In this document: positions 34,516 to 42,528 of the stretch, in pieces
Layout of the letters: every line of letters begins with the position of its first letter
Numbering within the stretch: position 1 is the stretch's first letter
NCBI GenBank assembly: GCA_021801795.1
Contig: JAJYXR010000006.1
Span: 62,001-126,000 of the forward strand
Source of the DNA: Actinomycetes bacterium
Lineage (GTDB): Bacteria > Actinomycetota > Acidimicrobiia > Acidimicrobiales > JAJYXR01
DNA length: 64,000 nt
Direction: 5' to 3'
Made by a program: the position numbers and the translations under genes
Notes under the pieces: model-generated
Told to the model about the DNA's origin: nothing
Seen by the model: the letters and a program-made list of their open reading frames with translations, nothing else
Databases searched by the model: none

Positions 34516-35087
34516 CAGGCGCCTCCCCCGCCCCCTCTGGCCACGCGCCCTTGCTTAGCTAGCAGATGCTCGCCCTCCTGCCAGCGCGCAAGCGTCCAGA
34601 GCAGATCCGAGAGCCGGTTCAGGTATCGTCCGACATAGGACTCGGGATCCATGCCCGCGCTAACGACCAGGCGCTCGGCCCGCCTCACCACCGTCCGAGC
34701 CTGGTCGAGAAGAGCGGGCAGGCGGGCCTGACCAGGCACCACGAACTCCTTGGGCATCTCGAAGCGCGAGGACACCGAGTCGATGAGCCCCTCCAGCTCC
34801 TCCACCATGCCAGCGGTGACGAGCGAGGTCCCCGCCGACAGCTTGTGGCGATTTCCCGGGGAGGTCGCCACCTCGGCCATGAGCACCCAGAGGTCACGCT
34901 CCAGCTTCACCAGCATCTCGTCGAGCTCTGAGCCGCGCTCGGCCTCCGCCCGGGCAACTCCGATAACGGCTTGTGCCTCGTCTACCGCACCGTTCGCCTC
35001 GATCTGGGCCGAGTCCTTGGGAACCCGCCCTCCGTAGAGGAGGCCCGTGGTGCCGTCGTCCCCGGTACGCGTGTAGACCTTGACCAC
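34515..35087 (-). CDS. Cob(I)alamin adenosyltransferase, PduO type
   Basis: A 190-residue PduO-type ATP:corrinoid adenosyltransferase. VYTRTGDDGTTGLLYGGRVPKDS is the ATP-binding N-terminal signature. GAVDEAQAVIGVARA and FVVPGQARLPALLDQARTVVRRAERLVV (with the conserved RxxxRRAER helix), then YLNRLSDLLWTLAR, complete the five-helix domain. It makes adenosylcobalamin, the cofactor needed by the methylmalonyl-CoA mutase encoded at 19647-21245. It is first in an operon with pepA and divergent from metH, which uses methylcobalamin, so B12 chemistry is grouped here. A Gly-rich tail ends the protein. Confidence 0.94.
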   Translation of the reverse strand: MVKVYTRTGDDGTTGLLYGGRVPKDSAQIEANGAVDEAQAVIGVARAEAERGSELDEMLVKLERDLWVLMAEVATSPGNRHKLSAGTSLVTAGMVEELEGLIDSVSSRFEMPKEFVVPGQARLPALLDQARTVVRRAERLVVSAGMDPESYVGRYLNRLSDLLWTLARWQEGEHLLAKQGRVARGGGGGA

Positions 35088-35134
35088 CGGAGCGATGCTA
35101 CTGCGCAGAAGCGGGGACCTCGGCTGCAGCAGCG

Positions 35135-35231
35135 GGCGACGCTGCGGGAGCAGCGGGCAGGGCTCGCCGCGGTAGCGGCTGGCCGGAGCTTCGGAACCGG
35201 TAGCAAGGCCGGGGGCCGGGGTGCGGCCCCC
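35135..35231 (+). promoter_or_regulatory. Structured leader upstream of metH
   Basis: GGCGA (35135-35139) pairs with TCGCC (35164-35168) around a hairpin CGCTGC/GCAGCG (35140-35145 with 35150-35155); a downstream GTAGCG can replace the second arm. A further 8-bp GC hairpin at 35211-35231 ends about 20 bases before the metH ATG. A metH leader could hold a SAH or cobalamin riboswitch. The CGCTGC and GGCTCG stretches recall SAH riboswitches, but the full consensus is not met. Confidence 0.3.
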
Positions 35232-35251
35232 CTGGAAGTAGCCTGGGTGGG

Positions 35252-38200
35252 ATGGCAGAAGCCCCTACCAGCCCCCAGGCAAGCCCGGTGCTACTCCATG
35301 ACGCCATGGAGATGGACCCCGGGGGCCAGTCCTACCTCGACGCGGTCCGCTCACGGGTGGTGGTATTCGACGGAGCGATGGGGACCAACCTCCAGCTGCT
35401 CGGCCTCGGTGCCGAGGACTTCGGCGGGGCCGCGCTGGAGGGCTGCAACGAGGCCCTGGTGCTGTCCAGCCCCGAGGTGGTGGCCGGGATACACCGGTCC
35501 TTCCTGGAGGTCGGCTGCGACGTGGTGGAGACCGACGCGTTTGGCGCCACCAGGATCGTCCTCGCGGAGTACGACCTCGCGGACCGGGTCGGGGAGGTAA
35601 ACCTGGCCGCAGCCCGCATAGCCCGCGCCGAGGCCGACCGCGCCAGCACTCCCGATCGCCCCCGGTTCGTCGCCGGCAACATGGGTCCGACCACCAAGTT
35701 CCCCACCCTCGGCCAGATCCCCTACGCCGAGATGCGGGACGCCTACGAGGAACAGGCGGCCGCGCTCCTGGAGGGCGGGGTGGACCTCATCCTCATAGAG
35801 ACCGTCTTCGACCTCCTCCAGGCCAAGGCCGCCCTGAACGGCGCCAAGCGCGCCATGGTCGGGGCCGGCCGGCGGGTGCCCCTGCAGGTGCAGGTGACCA
35901 TCGAGACCACCGGCAGGATGCTGCCGGGCACCGAGATCGGTGCAGCCCTGACGGCCCTGGAGGCCATGCGCCCCGACGTCATCGGCATGAACTGCGCGAC
36001 CGGGCCGGCCGAGATGGGCGAGGCGGTCCGCCACCTCTCCCGCCACTCCCGGCTACCGATCGCGATCCAGCCCAACGCGGGCCTGCCGAGCGTGGTGGAC
36101 GGCCAGATGCACTACGACCTCACCCCAGCAGAGCTCGCGGCCCACCAGGAGCGGTTCGTGTCGGAGCTCGGGGTGAGCATCGTGGGGGGATGCTGCGGCA
36201 CCACCCCTGAGCACCTCGCTGCAGTCGTCGAGCGCTGCGGGTCGCTCACCCCCGCTCCCCGGTCACCCCTCCAGGAGCCAGGAGCGGCCTCCATATACAG
36301 CCAGGTCCCCTTCCGCCAGGAGACCTCCTTCCTGGTGGTGGGCGAGCGGACCAACGCCAACGGATCCAAGGCCTTCCGGGAGGCCATGCTGGGGGCAGAC
36401 TGGGACACCACCGTCGCCTTGGCGAGGGAGCAGGTGAAGGAAGGGGCCCACCTCATCGACCTCTGCGTGGACTACACCGGTGCCGACGGGGTCGCGGACA
36501 TGGAGGAGGTGGCCAGCCGCTTCGCGACCCAGTCCAGCGCGCCCCTCATGGTGGACTCCACCGAGGCCCCGGTGGCCGAGACCGCCCTCAGGTGGCTAGG
36601 CGGCAGGCCGGTGCTGAACTCGGTGAACCTGGAGGAGGGCGACGCACCGGGCACCCGGCTGGACAGCTTCCTCACCCTGGCCCGGGAGTACGGCGCTGCG
36701 GTGGTCTGCACCTGCATCGACACCGATGGCCAGGCCCGCACCGCGGACTGGAAGCTCCGCGCGGCACGGGCCATCCACGACCTCGCGGTCGACCGCTACG
36801 GCCTGGAGCCCTCCGACCTGCTCTTCGACCCACTTGCCCTGCCCCTCTCCACCGGCATGGAGGAGAGCCGGCGCGACGGCATCGAGACCATCGGGGGGAT
36901 CCGGCGGATAAAGCAGGAGCTTCCTGGGGTATTCACCATCATCGGGCTCTCCAACGTCTCCTTCGGGCTCACCCCCGCGGCCCGCCACGTGCTGAACTCG
37001 GTCTTCCTCCACGAGTGCGTCGAGGCCGGTCTGGACGCCGCCATAGTCCATCCAGGCCGCATCATGCCGCTGGCCAGGATCGACGAGCGGGTCCGTCAGA
37101 TCTGCCTGGACCTCGTCTACGACCGCCGCCGCCCCGGCTATGACCCGCTCGCGGAGCTGCTCCAGGCCTTCGAAGGGGTGTCCGCCTCGGCCAGGCAGGC
37201 CGAGGACCACTCCTCCTGGCCCATCGACCGCCGGCTGGCAGCCAGGATCGTGGACGGCGACAGGAACGGCCTGGAGGCCGACCTGGAGGAGGCCCTGGCA
37301 GCGGGCCACAGCCCACTCGGCATCGTGAACGACATGCTCCTGGAGGGGATGAAGACCGTCGGAGAGCTCTTCGCGTCCGGCGACATGCAGCTTCCCTTCG
37401 TGCTCCAGTCGGCCGAGACCATGAAGGCCGCGGTCGCCTACCTGGAGCCCAGGATGGAGCGGGCCGACCAGGGTGGTAAGGGGAAGGTGGTCCTGGCCAC
37501 CGTGAAGGGAGACGTTCACGACATCGGCAAGAACCTGGTCGACATCATCCTCTCCAACAACGGCTACGAGGTGGTCAACCTGGGCATAAAGGTCGGCATC
37601 TCAGAGATGCTGGCCGCGGCCGAGGAGCACCGGGCCGACGCGCTCGGCATGAGCGGGCTGCTGGTGAAGTCCACCCTGGTGATGCGCGAGAACCTCCAGG
37701 AGATGAACCAGAGGGGTCTTTCCCATCTGCCCGTCCTCCTCGGTGGGGCCGCCCTCACCCGTACCTACGTCGAGCGGGACCTCCGCCAGGTCTACCAGGG
37801 CCGCCTCTTCTACGGGAAGGACGCCTTCGAGGGCCTCCGGGTCATGGAGCGGCTCATGGAGCTGAAGTCCACCGGCGCCGACGACCCCGACTTCGGCCGC
37901 CGGCTCTCCGAGCGCAGGCTCCCCCCCCGCCGCTCCGAGGCCGCCGCGGCCGAGCGCGAGGCAGCATCGGAGCGCACCAGGGAGCCGGCGGCAGGGAGCG
38001 ATGCAGCAGATGGCATGGCGGGGGCGGCCGAGCCCGGCCCTGCTGGCACGGTCTCTGCCGCGCCGGGCGAGCCCGCCGGCGAGCCTGCGGTCTCCCCCGG
38101 GGGAAGGCCGAGGCGCGCGCCCGGGGTCGCCGCGGACAACCCCGTCTTCGTGCCCCCCTTCGTGGGGACCCGGGTCGCCAAGGGCATCCCCCTGGACGAG

Positions 38201-38929
38201 ATCGCGGAGTACCTGAACCTGACCGCGCTCTTCAGGAACCAGTGGGGCTACAGGCCGGCCAAGGGCGAGGGCGACCCGGAGTTCAAGGAGCGGATCAGCG
38301 CCGAGCTCCGGGCCTGGCTGGACCGGGTGAAGGCGGAGGACCTGCTGGTGCCCCAGGTGGCCTGGGGCTACTTCGCCGTCGGCGCGGAGGGCGACGACCT
38401 GGTGGTCTTCAGAGACGACTCCCGGACCGAGGAGCGCACCCGCTTCACCTTCCCCCGCCAGTCCAGGGATCCCTGGCTCTGCATTGCGGACTTCTTCCGC
38501 CCGGTCGACTCGGGAGAGGGCGACTACGCGGCGATCACCCTGGTCACCATGGGACCCCGGGTGTCCGAGGAGACCGCCCGGCTGTTCGGCCAGAACCGCT
38601 ACACCGACTACCTCCACCTCCACGGCCTCGGGGTGGAGATGACCGAGGCCCTGGCGGAGTACTGGCACCGGAGGGTCCGGGAGGAGTGGGGCTTCGCGGA
38701 CCAGGACGGTCCCACCCTCACCGGGCTGTTCCGCCAGCAGTACCGGGGGGGCCGCTACTCCTGGGGTTACCCCGCCTGCCCCGACCTGGAGGACAACGCG
38801 AAGGCCGTCGAGCTGGTCGCCGGTGGCAGGATCGGTGTCACCGTCAGCGAGGGCTTCCAGCTCCATCCCGAGCAGACCACCGTGGCCCTGGTCTGCCACC
38901 ACCCCCAGGCCAAGTACTTCGTCGCCTAA
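35252..38929 (+). CDS. metH: Cobalamin-dependent methionine synthase
   Basis: A 1225-residue, four-module MetH. The homocysteine domain (about 27-330) has FDGAMGTNLQ and the zinc cysteines in MNCATGP and GGCCGTTPEH. The methyltetrahydrofolate-binding domain (about 350-625) starts VGERTNANGSKAF. The B12 cap and binding domain (about 650-885) has DVHDIGKNLVDIIL with the lower-ligand His at about 755. The AdoMet reactivation domain (about 975-1225) has RYSWGYPACPDLEDN. A low-complexity Ala/Glu/Pro linker of about 80 residues separates the last two. It methylates homocysteine to methionine. It is divergent from the adenosyltransferase operon; a structured leader precedes it. Confidence 0.96.
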   Translation: MAEAPTSPQASPVLLHDAMEMDPGGQSYLDAVRSRVVVFDGAMGTNLQLLGLGAEDFGGAALEGCNEALVLSSPEVVAGIHRSFLEVGCDVVETDAFGATRIVLAEYDLADRVGEVNLAAARIARAEADRASTPDRPRFVAGNMGPTTKFPTLGQIPYAEMRDAYEEQAAALLEGGVDLILIETVFDLLQAKAALNGAKRAMVGAGRRVPLQVQVTIETTGRMLPGTEIGAALTALEAMRPDVIGMNCATGPAEMGEAVRHLSRHSRLPIAIQPNAGLPSVVDGQMHYDLTPAELAAHQERFVSELGVSIVGGCCGTTPEHLAAVVERCGSLTPAPRSPLQEPGAASIYSQVPFRQETSFLVVGERTNANGSKAFREAMLGADWDTTVALAREQVKEGAHLIDLCVDYTGADGVADMEEVASRFATQSSAPLMVDSTEAPVAETALRWLGGRPVLNSVNLEEGDAPGTRLDSFLTLAREYGAAVVCTCIDTDGQARTADWKLRAARAIHDLAVDRYGLEPSDLLFDPLALPLSTGMEESRRDGIETIGGIRRIKQELPGVFTIIGLSNVSFGLTPAARHVLNSVFLHECVEAGLDAAIVHPGRIMPLARIDERVRQICLDLVYDRRRPGYDPLAELLQAFEGVSASARQAEDHSSWPIDRRLAARIVDGDRNGLEADLEEALAAGHSPLGIVNDMLLEGMKTVGELFASGDMQLPFVLQSAETMKAAVAYLEPRMERADQGGKGKVVLATVKGDVHDIGKNLVDIILSNNGYEVVNLGIKVGISEMLAAAEEHRADALGMSGLLVKSTLVMRENLQEMNQRGLSHLPVLLGGAALTRTYVERDLRQVYQGRLFYGKDAFEGLRVMERLMELKSTGADDPDFGRRLSERRLPPRRSEAAAAEREAASERTREPAAGSDAADGMAGAAEPGPAGTVSAAPGEPAGEPAVSPGGRPRRAPGVAADNPVFVPPFVGTRVAKGIPLDEIAEYLNLTALFRNQWGYRPAKGEGDPEFKERISAELRAWLDRVKAEDLLVPQVAWGYFAVGAEGDDLVVFRDDSRTEERTRFTFPRQSRDPWLCIADFFRPVDSGEGDYAAITLVTMGPRVSEETARLFGQNRYTDYLHLHGLGVEMTEALAEYWHRRVREEWGFADQDGPTLTGLFRQQYRGGRYSWGYPACPDLEDNAKAVELVAGGRIGVTVSEGFQLHPEQTTVALVCHHPQAKYFVA

Positions 38930-39019
38930 GGCTGGCCGGCCTGGCCGACGTCCGCCAATATCACCGCACACTGGAGCCCGGGCCGCATGGCCTGAGCCCG
39001 CGCCGGTTCCAGCAGGCCA

Positions 39020-39048
39020 TTTACATGATGTTACGCAAATGTTACGAT
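39020..39048 (+). promoter_or_regulatory. Promoter of the polytopic membrane protein gene, leaderless, with direct repeats
   Basis: TTTACA (39020-39025), a 17-base spacer and TACGAT (39043-39048) are followed by the ATG seven bases later at 39056, predicting a leaderless transcript. Two copies of ATGTTACG (39028-39035 and 39039-39046) are 11 bases apart, one overlapping the -10. They are on the same helix face and could bind a regulator. Confidence 0.6.
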
Positions 39049-39055
39049 CTATGAG

Positions 39056-41815
39056 ATGGCGGACGGGGGAGACCGCTCGACGGAAGGCCTGCAGGCGGCT
39101 GTGGACCAGCACCGCCTGGAGGCCCGGTCGAGATGGATCTCCTGGGCGGGAGCGACCCTGAATGCAGATCGGGCAGCCTCCGAGGCCGCCGCCGACCGGG
39201 CCCTCGATGCCATCGAAGACGGGGCGACGGCCGAGATGGCAGCCGGTATTGCCATAGGACCCACCGGCCGGCTGCCCGAGCACCTGGTGGACATGATCCG
39301 ATCCCAGCGTGCCAGAGCCCAGATGGCGATCGAGGAGATCCTGTCGGTGGGCGGTACCGACCCCCTGGACTCCGGCTCGGTATCCTCGCTGCTGGCCACC
39401 CTGGAACGCCGGGTGGCGATGGGGAGCATGCTGCTCTCCCAGGCAGCCTCCGGGAGAGCACAGGATCTTCCCCGGCCCTACTACCACCAGGGGACCGCGC
39501 CGACGGCCCCCTCTGTTGGATCCAACCCCAGGAGGTTGGCGGCCGGCAGCGGTATACAGATAGTCGCCTATACCGGCGCGTTCCTGCTCGTCGTGGCCAC
39601 GGTGCTCTTCGAGGCATACGGGCCCGCCCGCTACCAGGCGGTGACCAGGCTCCTGGCTCTTGGCGCCGGTGAGGTGATCTTCGTCGCCGGGTCCCTGGCA
39701 TGCCGCCGGTCACGGCGGCTGGCACCGGTCTCCGGGCTCTACCTCGCGATCGCCATGCTGCTCCTGCCCACCCTGATGGTGGCGGGGGGAATGGCGGCCC
39801 ATGTCGGCACCACCGGCATCTCCGTTCGCGTGGCGCTGACGCTCGGAGCAGGGTGCTGCGCGCTGGTCTACGGGGCGCTGGGCCTGCTGCTCGGCTCACG
39901 GGCCTACACGGCCACTGCACTCCTAGCCTTCACCGTGGCCTGGGCCGGCGGTTGGTCGATGCTCCACGCGCCTGAGTGGGCGGGGATGATGGCGGCGCCT
40001 CTGGTGCTCCTCTACGGCGCGATGAGCGGACCGCGGCAGCCCGCTGATGCACTGGCCGTCGTCCCAGGTGGCCGACTCAGCGTGCTCAGACCATTCGCGG
40101 AGCCGCTTGCATACCTGAGCGCTGGCGCGGCGGCACTCCTGTCCGTGGATCACACCCCGGAGCGTGCCTGGGCACTCGGGACCGTCACCTTGGAGCTGGG
40201 AGCCATCTGCTGGTACTACCGCCGGGATTACCTGGCCTGGCCGGTGCTCACAGGCGTCGCCATCTCCGTGCTGGCTGCCGGGCAGGCGCTCCATCTCGGG
40301 GTGCGCGCCACTGCGGCTGGGCTCGCAGCCGTGGCAGTCGCCTACGCGTGGCTCACCTGGTCGCCCAGGGTTCGGTCGATCCAGGTCTTCAGGGAGCCCA
40401 CCATGGAGAGCCTGCTCGGCTACGCGCGCTGGCTGTCGGTGGCCCTGGCGCTGGCGTCGGCACTTGCCATGGCCCCCCATCCCTGGTGGTGGGAGCTGGC
40501 GGTACTCGGGGTGGCAGCGGCGGCCACCTGCTGGGTCTCGGTGGCCGCCGACGAGCCGACCTGGCTGGTCGCCACCAGCATGCTGGTGACCGTCATGTGG
40601 TTCTTCGCTGTCCGAGGCCTGGAGCACCTCGGGATCGACCTGCACGTCCGGACCCTCCGGCAGACCCCGGCCTACCCAGTAGGTGGCCTGTCGGTGGACA
40701 TCGCGCACTCGGTGATCCGGTCCTACGCACCGCTCGGGGTGGTGGCCTTCGCGGTGGGCATGGCGGTCTCCAGGCTCAGGGGTGCGCGCTGGGCGGTGCC
40801 CATATACGGCTTCGCGGCCGCCATCAGCTCGGTCACGGTGCTGCTCGCCCTCGACGGCAGGCTCTACTGGCTGGCAGGAGGGCTCCTGGCTGGCGCGCTG
40901 GTAGCGGTGGAGATACTAGGGGCCGCCGAGGACTGGCCGGCCGCGGCGGGCCTGGCCCTCGCCCTCGGGGGCGCCTCGGCAGCTTCCTTCCTCGCGGCCT
41001 CCAGGACGCCCATAGAGACCTACGCGCTGGCCATGTCCGCGACCTGCTGGATCGCATTCGCGGCAGGCCTCGCGATCCGTGCGCCACAGCACGCGCTCTG
41101 GCACCGGGTCAGCGGGATGGCCGGCCTGGCCATAGTCTGCGCCGTCGACCTCCTGAACCGGGCCACCTGGCGTGAGCAGCCCAGAGGGCTGCTGGTGGCC
41201 TCCGTCGTCTCCCTGGCCCTCATGGCGCTCGCCATGCTGGTCGAGCCTGGAGCCGACATCAGGAGATGGTCCCGCTGGGCAGCCCTCCTGGTGGCCTCCC
41301 TGATCGGCCTGCCGGTTGCGCGCCTGGCCGGAGCAGGCGATCCCCAGTGGTACGTGCTCGGCCCAGGTCTCTGCCTGCTGGTACTGGGCGCGCTCCTTCC
41401 ACTCAGCTCCATGGGTGACCCCCGTAGCGTCCGGAGGGTGTCCCGGAGCCTGGTGGCAGGCGGCCTACTGCTGCTGGCGGGCACCTCTGCTGTCCAGATG
41501 GCCCTCGGACGGCACCTAGGACCCCAGGCGCTGCCCCATGAGCTGTCGGTACCGCTGGTGGTGGGTGAGGGAATCGGGTCCATACTGCTCGGCATCGGCC
41601 TCAGGCGACGGGTCTTCGTGGCCGGAGGCGCCATCTCGGTTGCCGCGGGCGCGATCTGGGCACTCGGGCAGGTGGCCGCCGGTGTGCCCCTCTACGAGTT
41701 CTTCGCGCTGGCCGGCGCGGTCTTGATCGCGGGAGCCACGTGGCTGGCGGTCGGCAGGGACCGCTTCGCGCGAACCAGGCGCGCCATGGCCTCCACCTGG
41801 CACGACTGGGCCTAG
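39056..41815 (+). CDS. Large polytopic membrane protein of unknown function
   Basis: A 919-residue protein. Residues 1-155 are soluble and helical (Ala, Arg and Glu rich). From about residue 160 (IQIVAYTGAFLLVVATVLFEAYG) onward there are roughly 20 or more hydrophobic helices with very short loops, ending with a basic tail (GRDRFARTRRAMASTWHDWA). No transporter, kinase or transferase motif is recognised. Similar very large actinobacterial membrane proteins of unknown role exist, for example of the SCO7322 type, but I cannot confirm homology. It is monocistronic, with its own leaderless promoter. A scaffold, channel or lipid-handling role is pure speculation. Confidence 0.82.
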   Translation: MADGGDRSTEGLQAAVDQHRLEARSRWISWAGATLNADRAASEAAADRALDAIEDGATAEMAAGIAIGPTGRLPEHLVDMIRSQRARAQMAIEEILSVGGTDPLDSGSVSSLLATLERRVAMGSMLLSQAASGRAQDLPRPYYHQGTAPTAPSVGSNPRRLAAGSGIQIVAYTGAFLLVVATVLFEAYGPARYQAVTRLLALGAGEVIFVAGSLACRRSRRLAPVSGLYLAIAMLLLPTLMVAGGMAAHVGTTGISVRVALTLGAGCCALVYGALGLLLGSRAYTATALLAFTVAWAGGWSMLHAPEWAGMMAAPLVLLYGAMSGPRQPADALAVVPGGRLSVLRPFAEPLAYLSAGAAALLSVDHTPERAWALGTVTLELGAICWYYRRDYLAWPVLTGVAISVLAAGQALHLGVRATAAGLAAVAVAYAWLTWSPRVRSIQVFREPTMESLLGYARWLSVALALASALAMAPHPWWWELAVLGVAAAATCWVSVAADEPTWLVATSMLVTVMWFFAVRGLEHLGIDLHVRTLRQTPAYPVGGLSVDIAHSVIRSYAPLGVVAFAVGMAVSRLRGARWAVPIYGFAAAISSVTVLLALDGRLYWLAGGLLAGALVAVEILGAAEDWPAAAGLALALGGASAASFLAASRTPIETYALAMSATCWIAFAAGLAIRAPQHALWHRVSGMAGLAIVCAVDLLNRATWREQPRGLLVASVVSLALMALAMLVEPGADIRRWSRWAALLVASLIGLPVARLAGAGDPQWYVLGPGLCLLVLGALLPLSSMGDPRSVRRVSRSLVAGGLLLLAGTSAVQMALGRHLGPQALPHELSVPLVVGEGIGSILLGIGLRRRVFVAGGAISVAAGAIWALGQVAAGVPLYEFFALAGAVLIAGATWLAVGRDRFARTRRAMASTWHDWA

Positions 41816-41880
41816 TCCGGGCGGGCCTAGTCCGGGCGGTCGGACGGTCGGCACTGCCAGATGATGTAGGCGTTCTCTAT

Positions 41881-41896
41881 GTGATGTATCATTCAC
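41881..41896 (+). promoter_or_regulatory. Near-palindrome at the vapB start, candidate autoregulatory operator
   Basis: GTGATG, TAT, CATTCAC forms a near-palindrome directly over the vapB start region, and TATCAT within it lies six bases before the ATG at 41899. VapB ribbon-helix-helix antitoxins usually repress their own promoter by binding such inverted repeats. Confidence 0.45.
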
Positions 41897-42108
41897 AGAT
41901 GCGTCGCCTGCAGATCAGCATCGACGAGGAGCTCGACGAGGCTCTGGCCGTCGAGGCGAGCCGTCGGCACATTTCACGGGCCGGTCTCATACGCGAGCTG
42001 GTAAGGCAGCAGCTTCGGCCCTCCGGGGAACTGGACCCGTTCTCCTCGCTCGTGGGGGACATCGACGACGATGCCGGTGACATCGACGAGGTCGTCTACC
42101 GCCGGTGA
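41884..42108 (+). CDS. vapB: VapB-type ribbon-helix-helix antitoxin
   Basis: A 74-residue protein from ATG 41884 (69 residues from the ATG at 41899, which would suit a leaderless mRNA). RRLQISIDEELDEALAVEASRRHISRAGLIRELVRQQL is a ribbon-helix-helix DNA-binding domain. The acidic C-terminus (FSSLVGDIDDDAGDIDEVVY) is typical of the toxin-neutralising tail. The open frame extends upstream to 41740, but that part is a shadow of the preceding gene. The stop overlaps the toxin GTG start (GTGA), the usual arrangement that keeps antitoxin ahead of toxin. Autoregulation is inferred from the palindrome at its start. Confidence 0.88.
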   Translation: MYHSQMRRLQISIDEELDEALAVEASRRHISRAGLIRELVRQQLRPSGELDPFSSLVGDIDDDAGDIDEVVYRR

Positions 42109-42500
42109 AGTTCGTCGACACTTCCTTCTGGGTCGCCCTGCGGTTTCGCCGCGATGCCAGGTACGAGTCTGCCAGGGAGATATGGGGGGCGGGGACTGGT
42201 CCCCTGCTCACCACCAACCTGGTGGTCGGTGAAGCATGGACCTTCTTCGCACGGCGCGCCGGCCACGAGCGCGCCGTGCAGTTCCTCGACGCGATCGACA
42301 GGCTCTCCCGCCTTACCGTCCGGCACGTGGACGAGGACGTCGAGCGTGAGGCATGGCGGTGGCTCCGTCGGCACGACGAACGCGAGTATTCCTTCGTCGA
42401 CGCATCCAGCTTCGCCATAATGAGGCGGCTTCGCATCCGCGACGCCCTCGCCTTCGACGGCGACTTCAGCGCCGCCGGGTTCAGGGAAGTCCGTCCCTGA
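42105..42500 (+). CDS. vapC: VapC-type PIN-domain ribonuclease toxin
   Basis: A 131-residue PIN domain. Acidic active-site residues are visible in order: Asp in KFVDTSFW, Glu in LVVGEAW, Asp in YSFVDASSF and Asp in ALAFDGDF. PIN toxins cleave tRNA or rRNA at specific sites using Mg ions; the target here is unknown. It starts with GTG at 42105, overlapping the vapB stop by four bases. Length and motif order are standard for VapC. The pair may stabilise this region or act in stress response; the sequence gives no sign of recent transfer beyond the pair itself. Confidence 0.92.
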   Translation: MKFVDTSFWVALRFRRDARYESAREIWGAGTGPLLTTNLVVGEAWTFFARRAGHERAVQFLDAIDRLSRLTVRHVDEDVEREAWRWLRRHDEREYSFVDASSFAIMRRLRIRDALAFDGDFSAAGFREVRP

Positions 42501-42528
42501 GCAGTCCCAGAGGTAGGGATCAGGCCCG

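Noticed and set aside
35135-35170. SAH riboswitch upstream of metH
   Set aside because: CGCTGC and GGCTCG stretches are suggestive, but the conserved core order and the pseudoknot partner were not found. Kept only as a structured leader.
37601-39487. Long minus-strand open frame of 628 codons opposite metH
   Set aside because: His/Gly/Val-rich antisense shadow of metH with no domain; high GC produces such frames.
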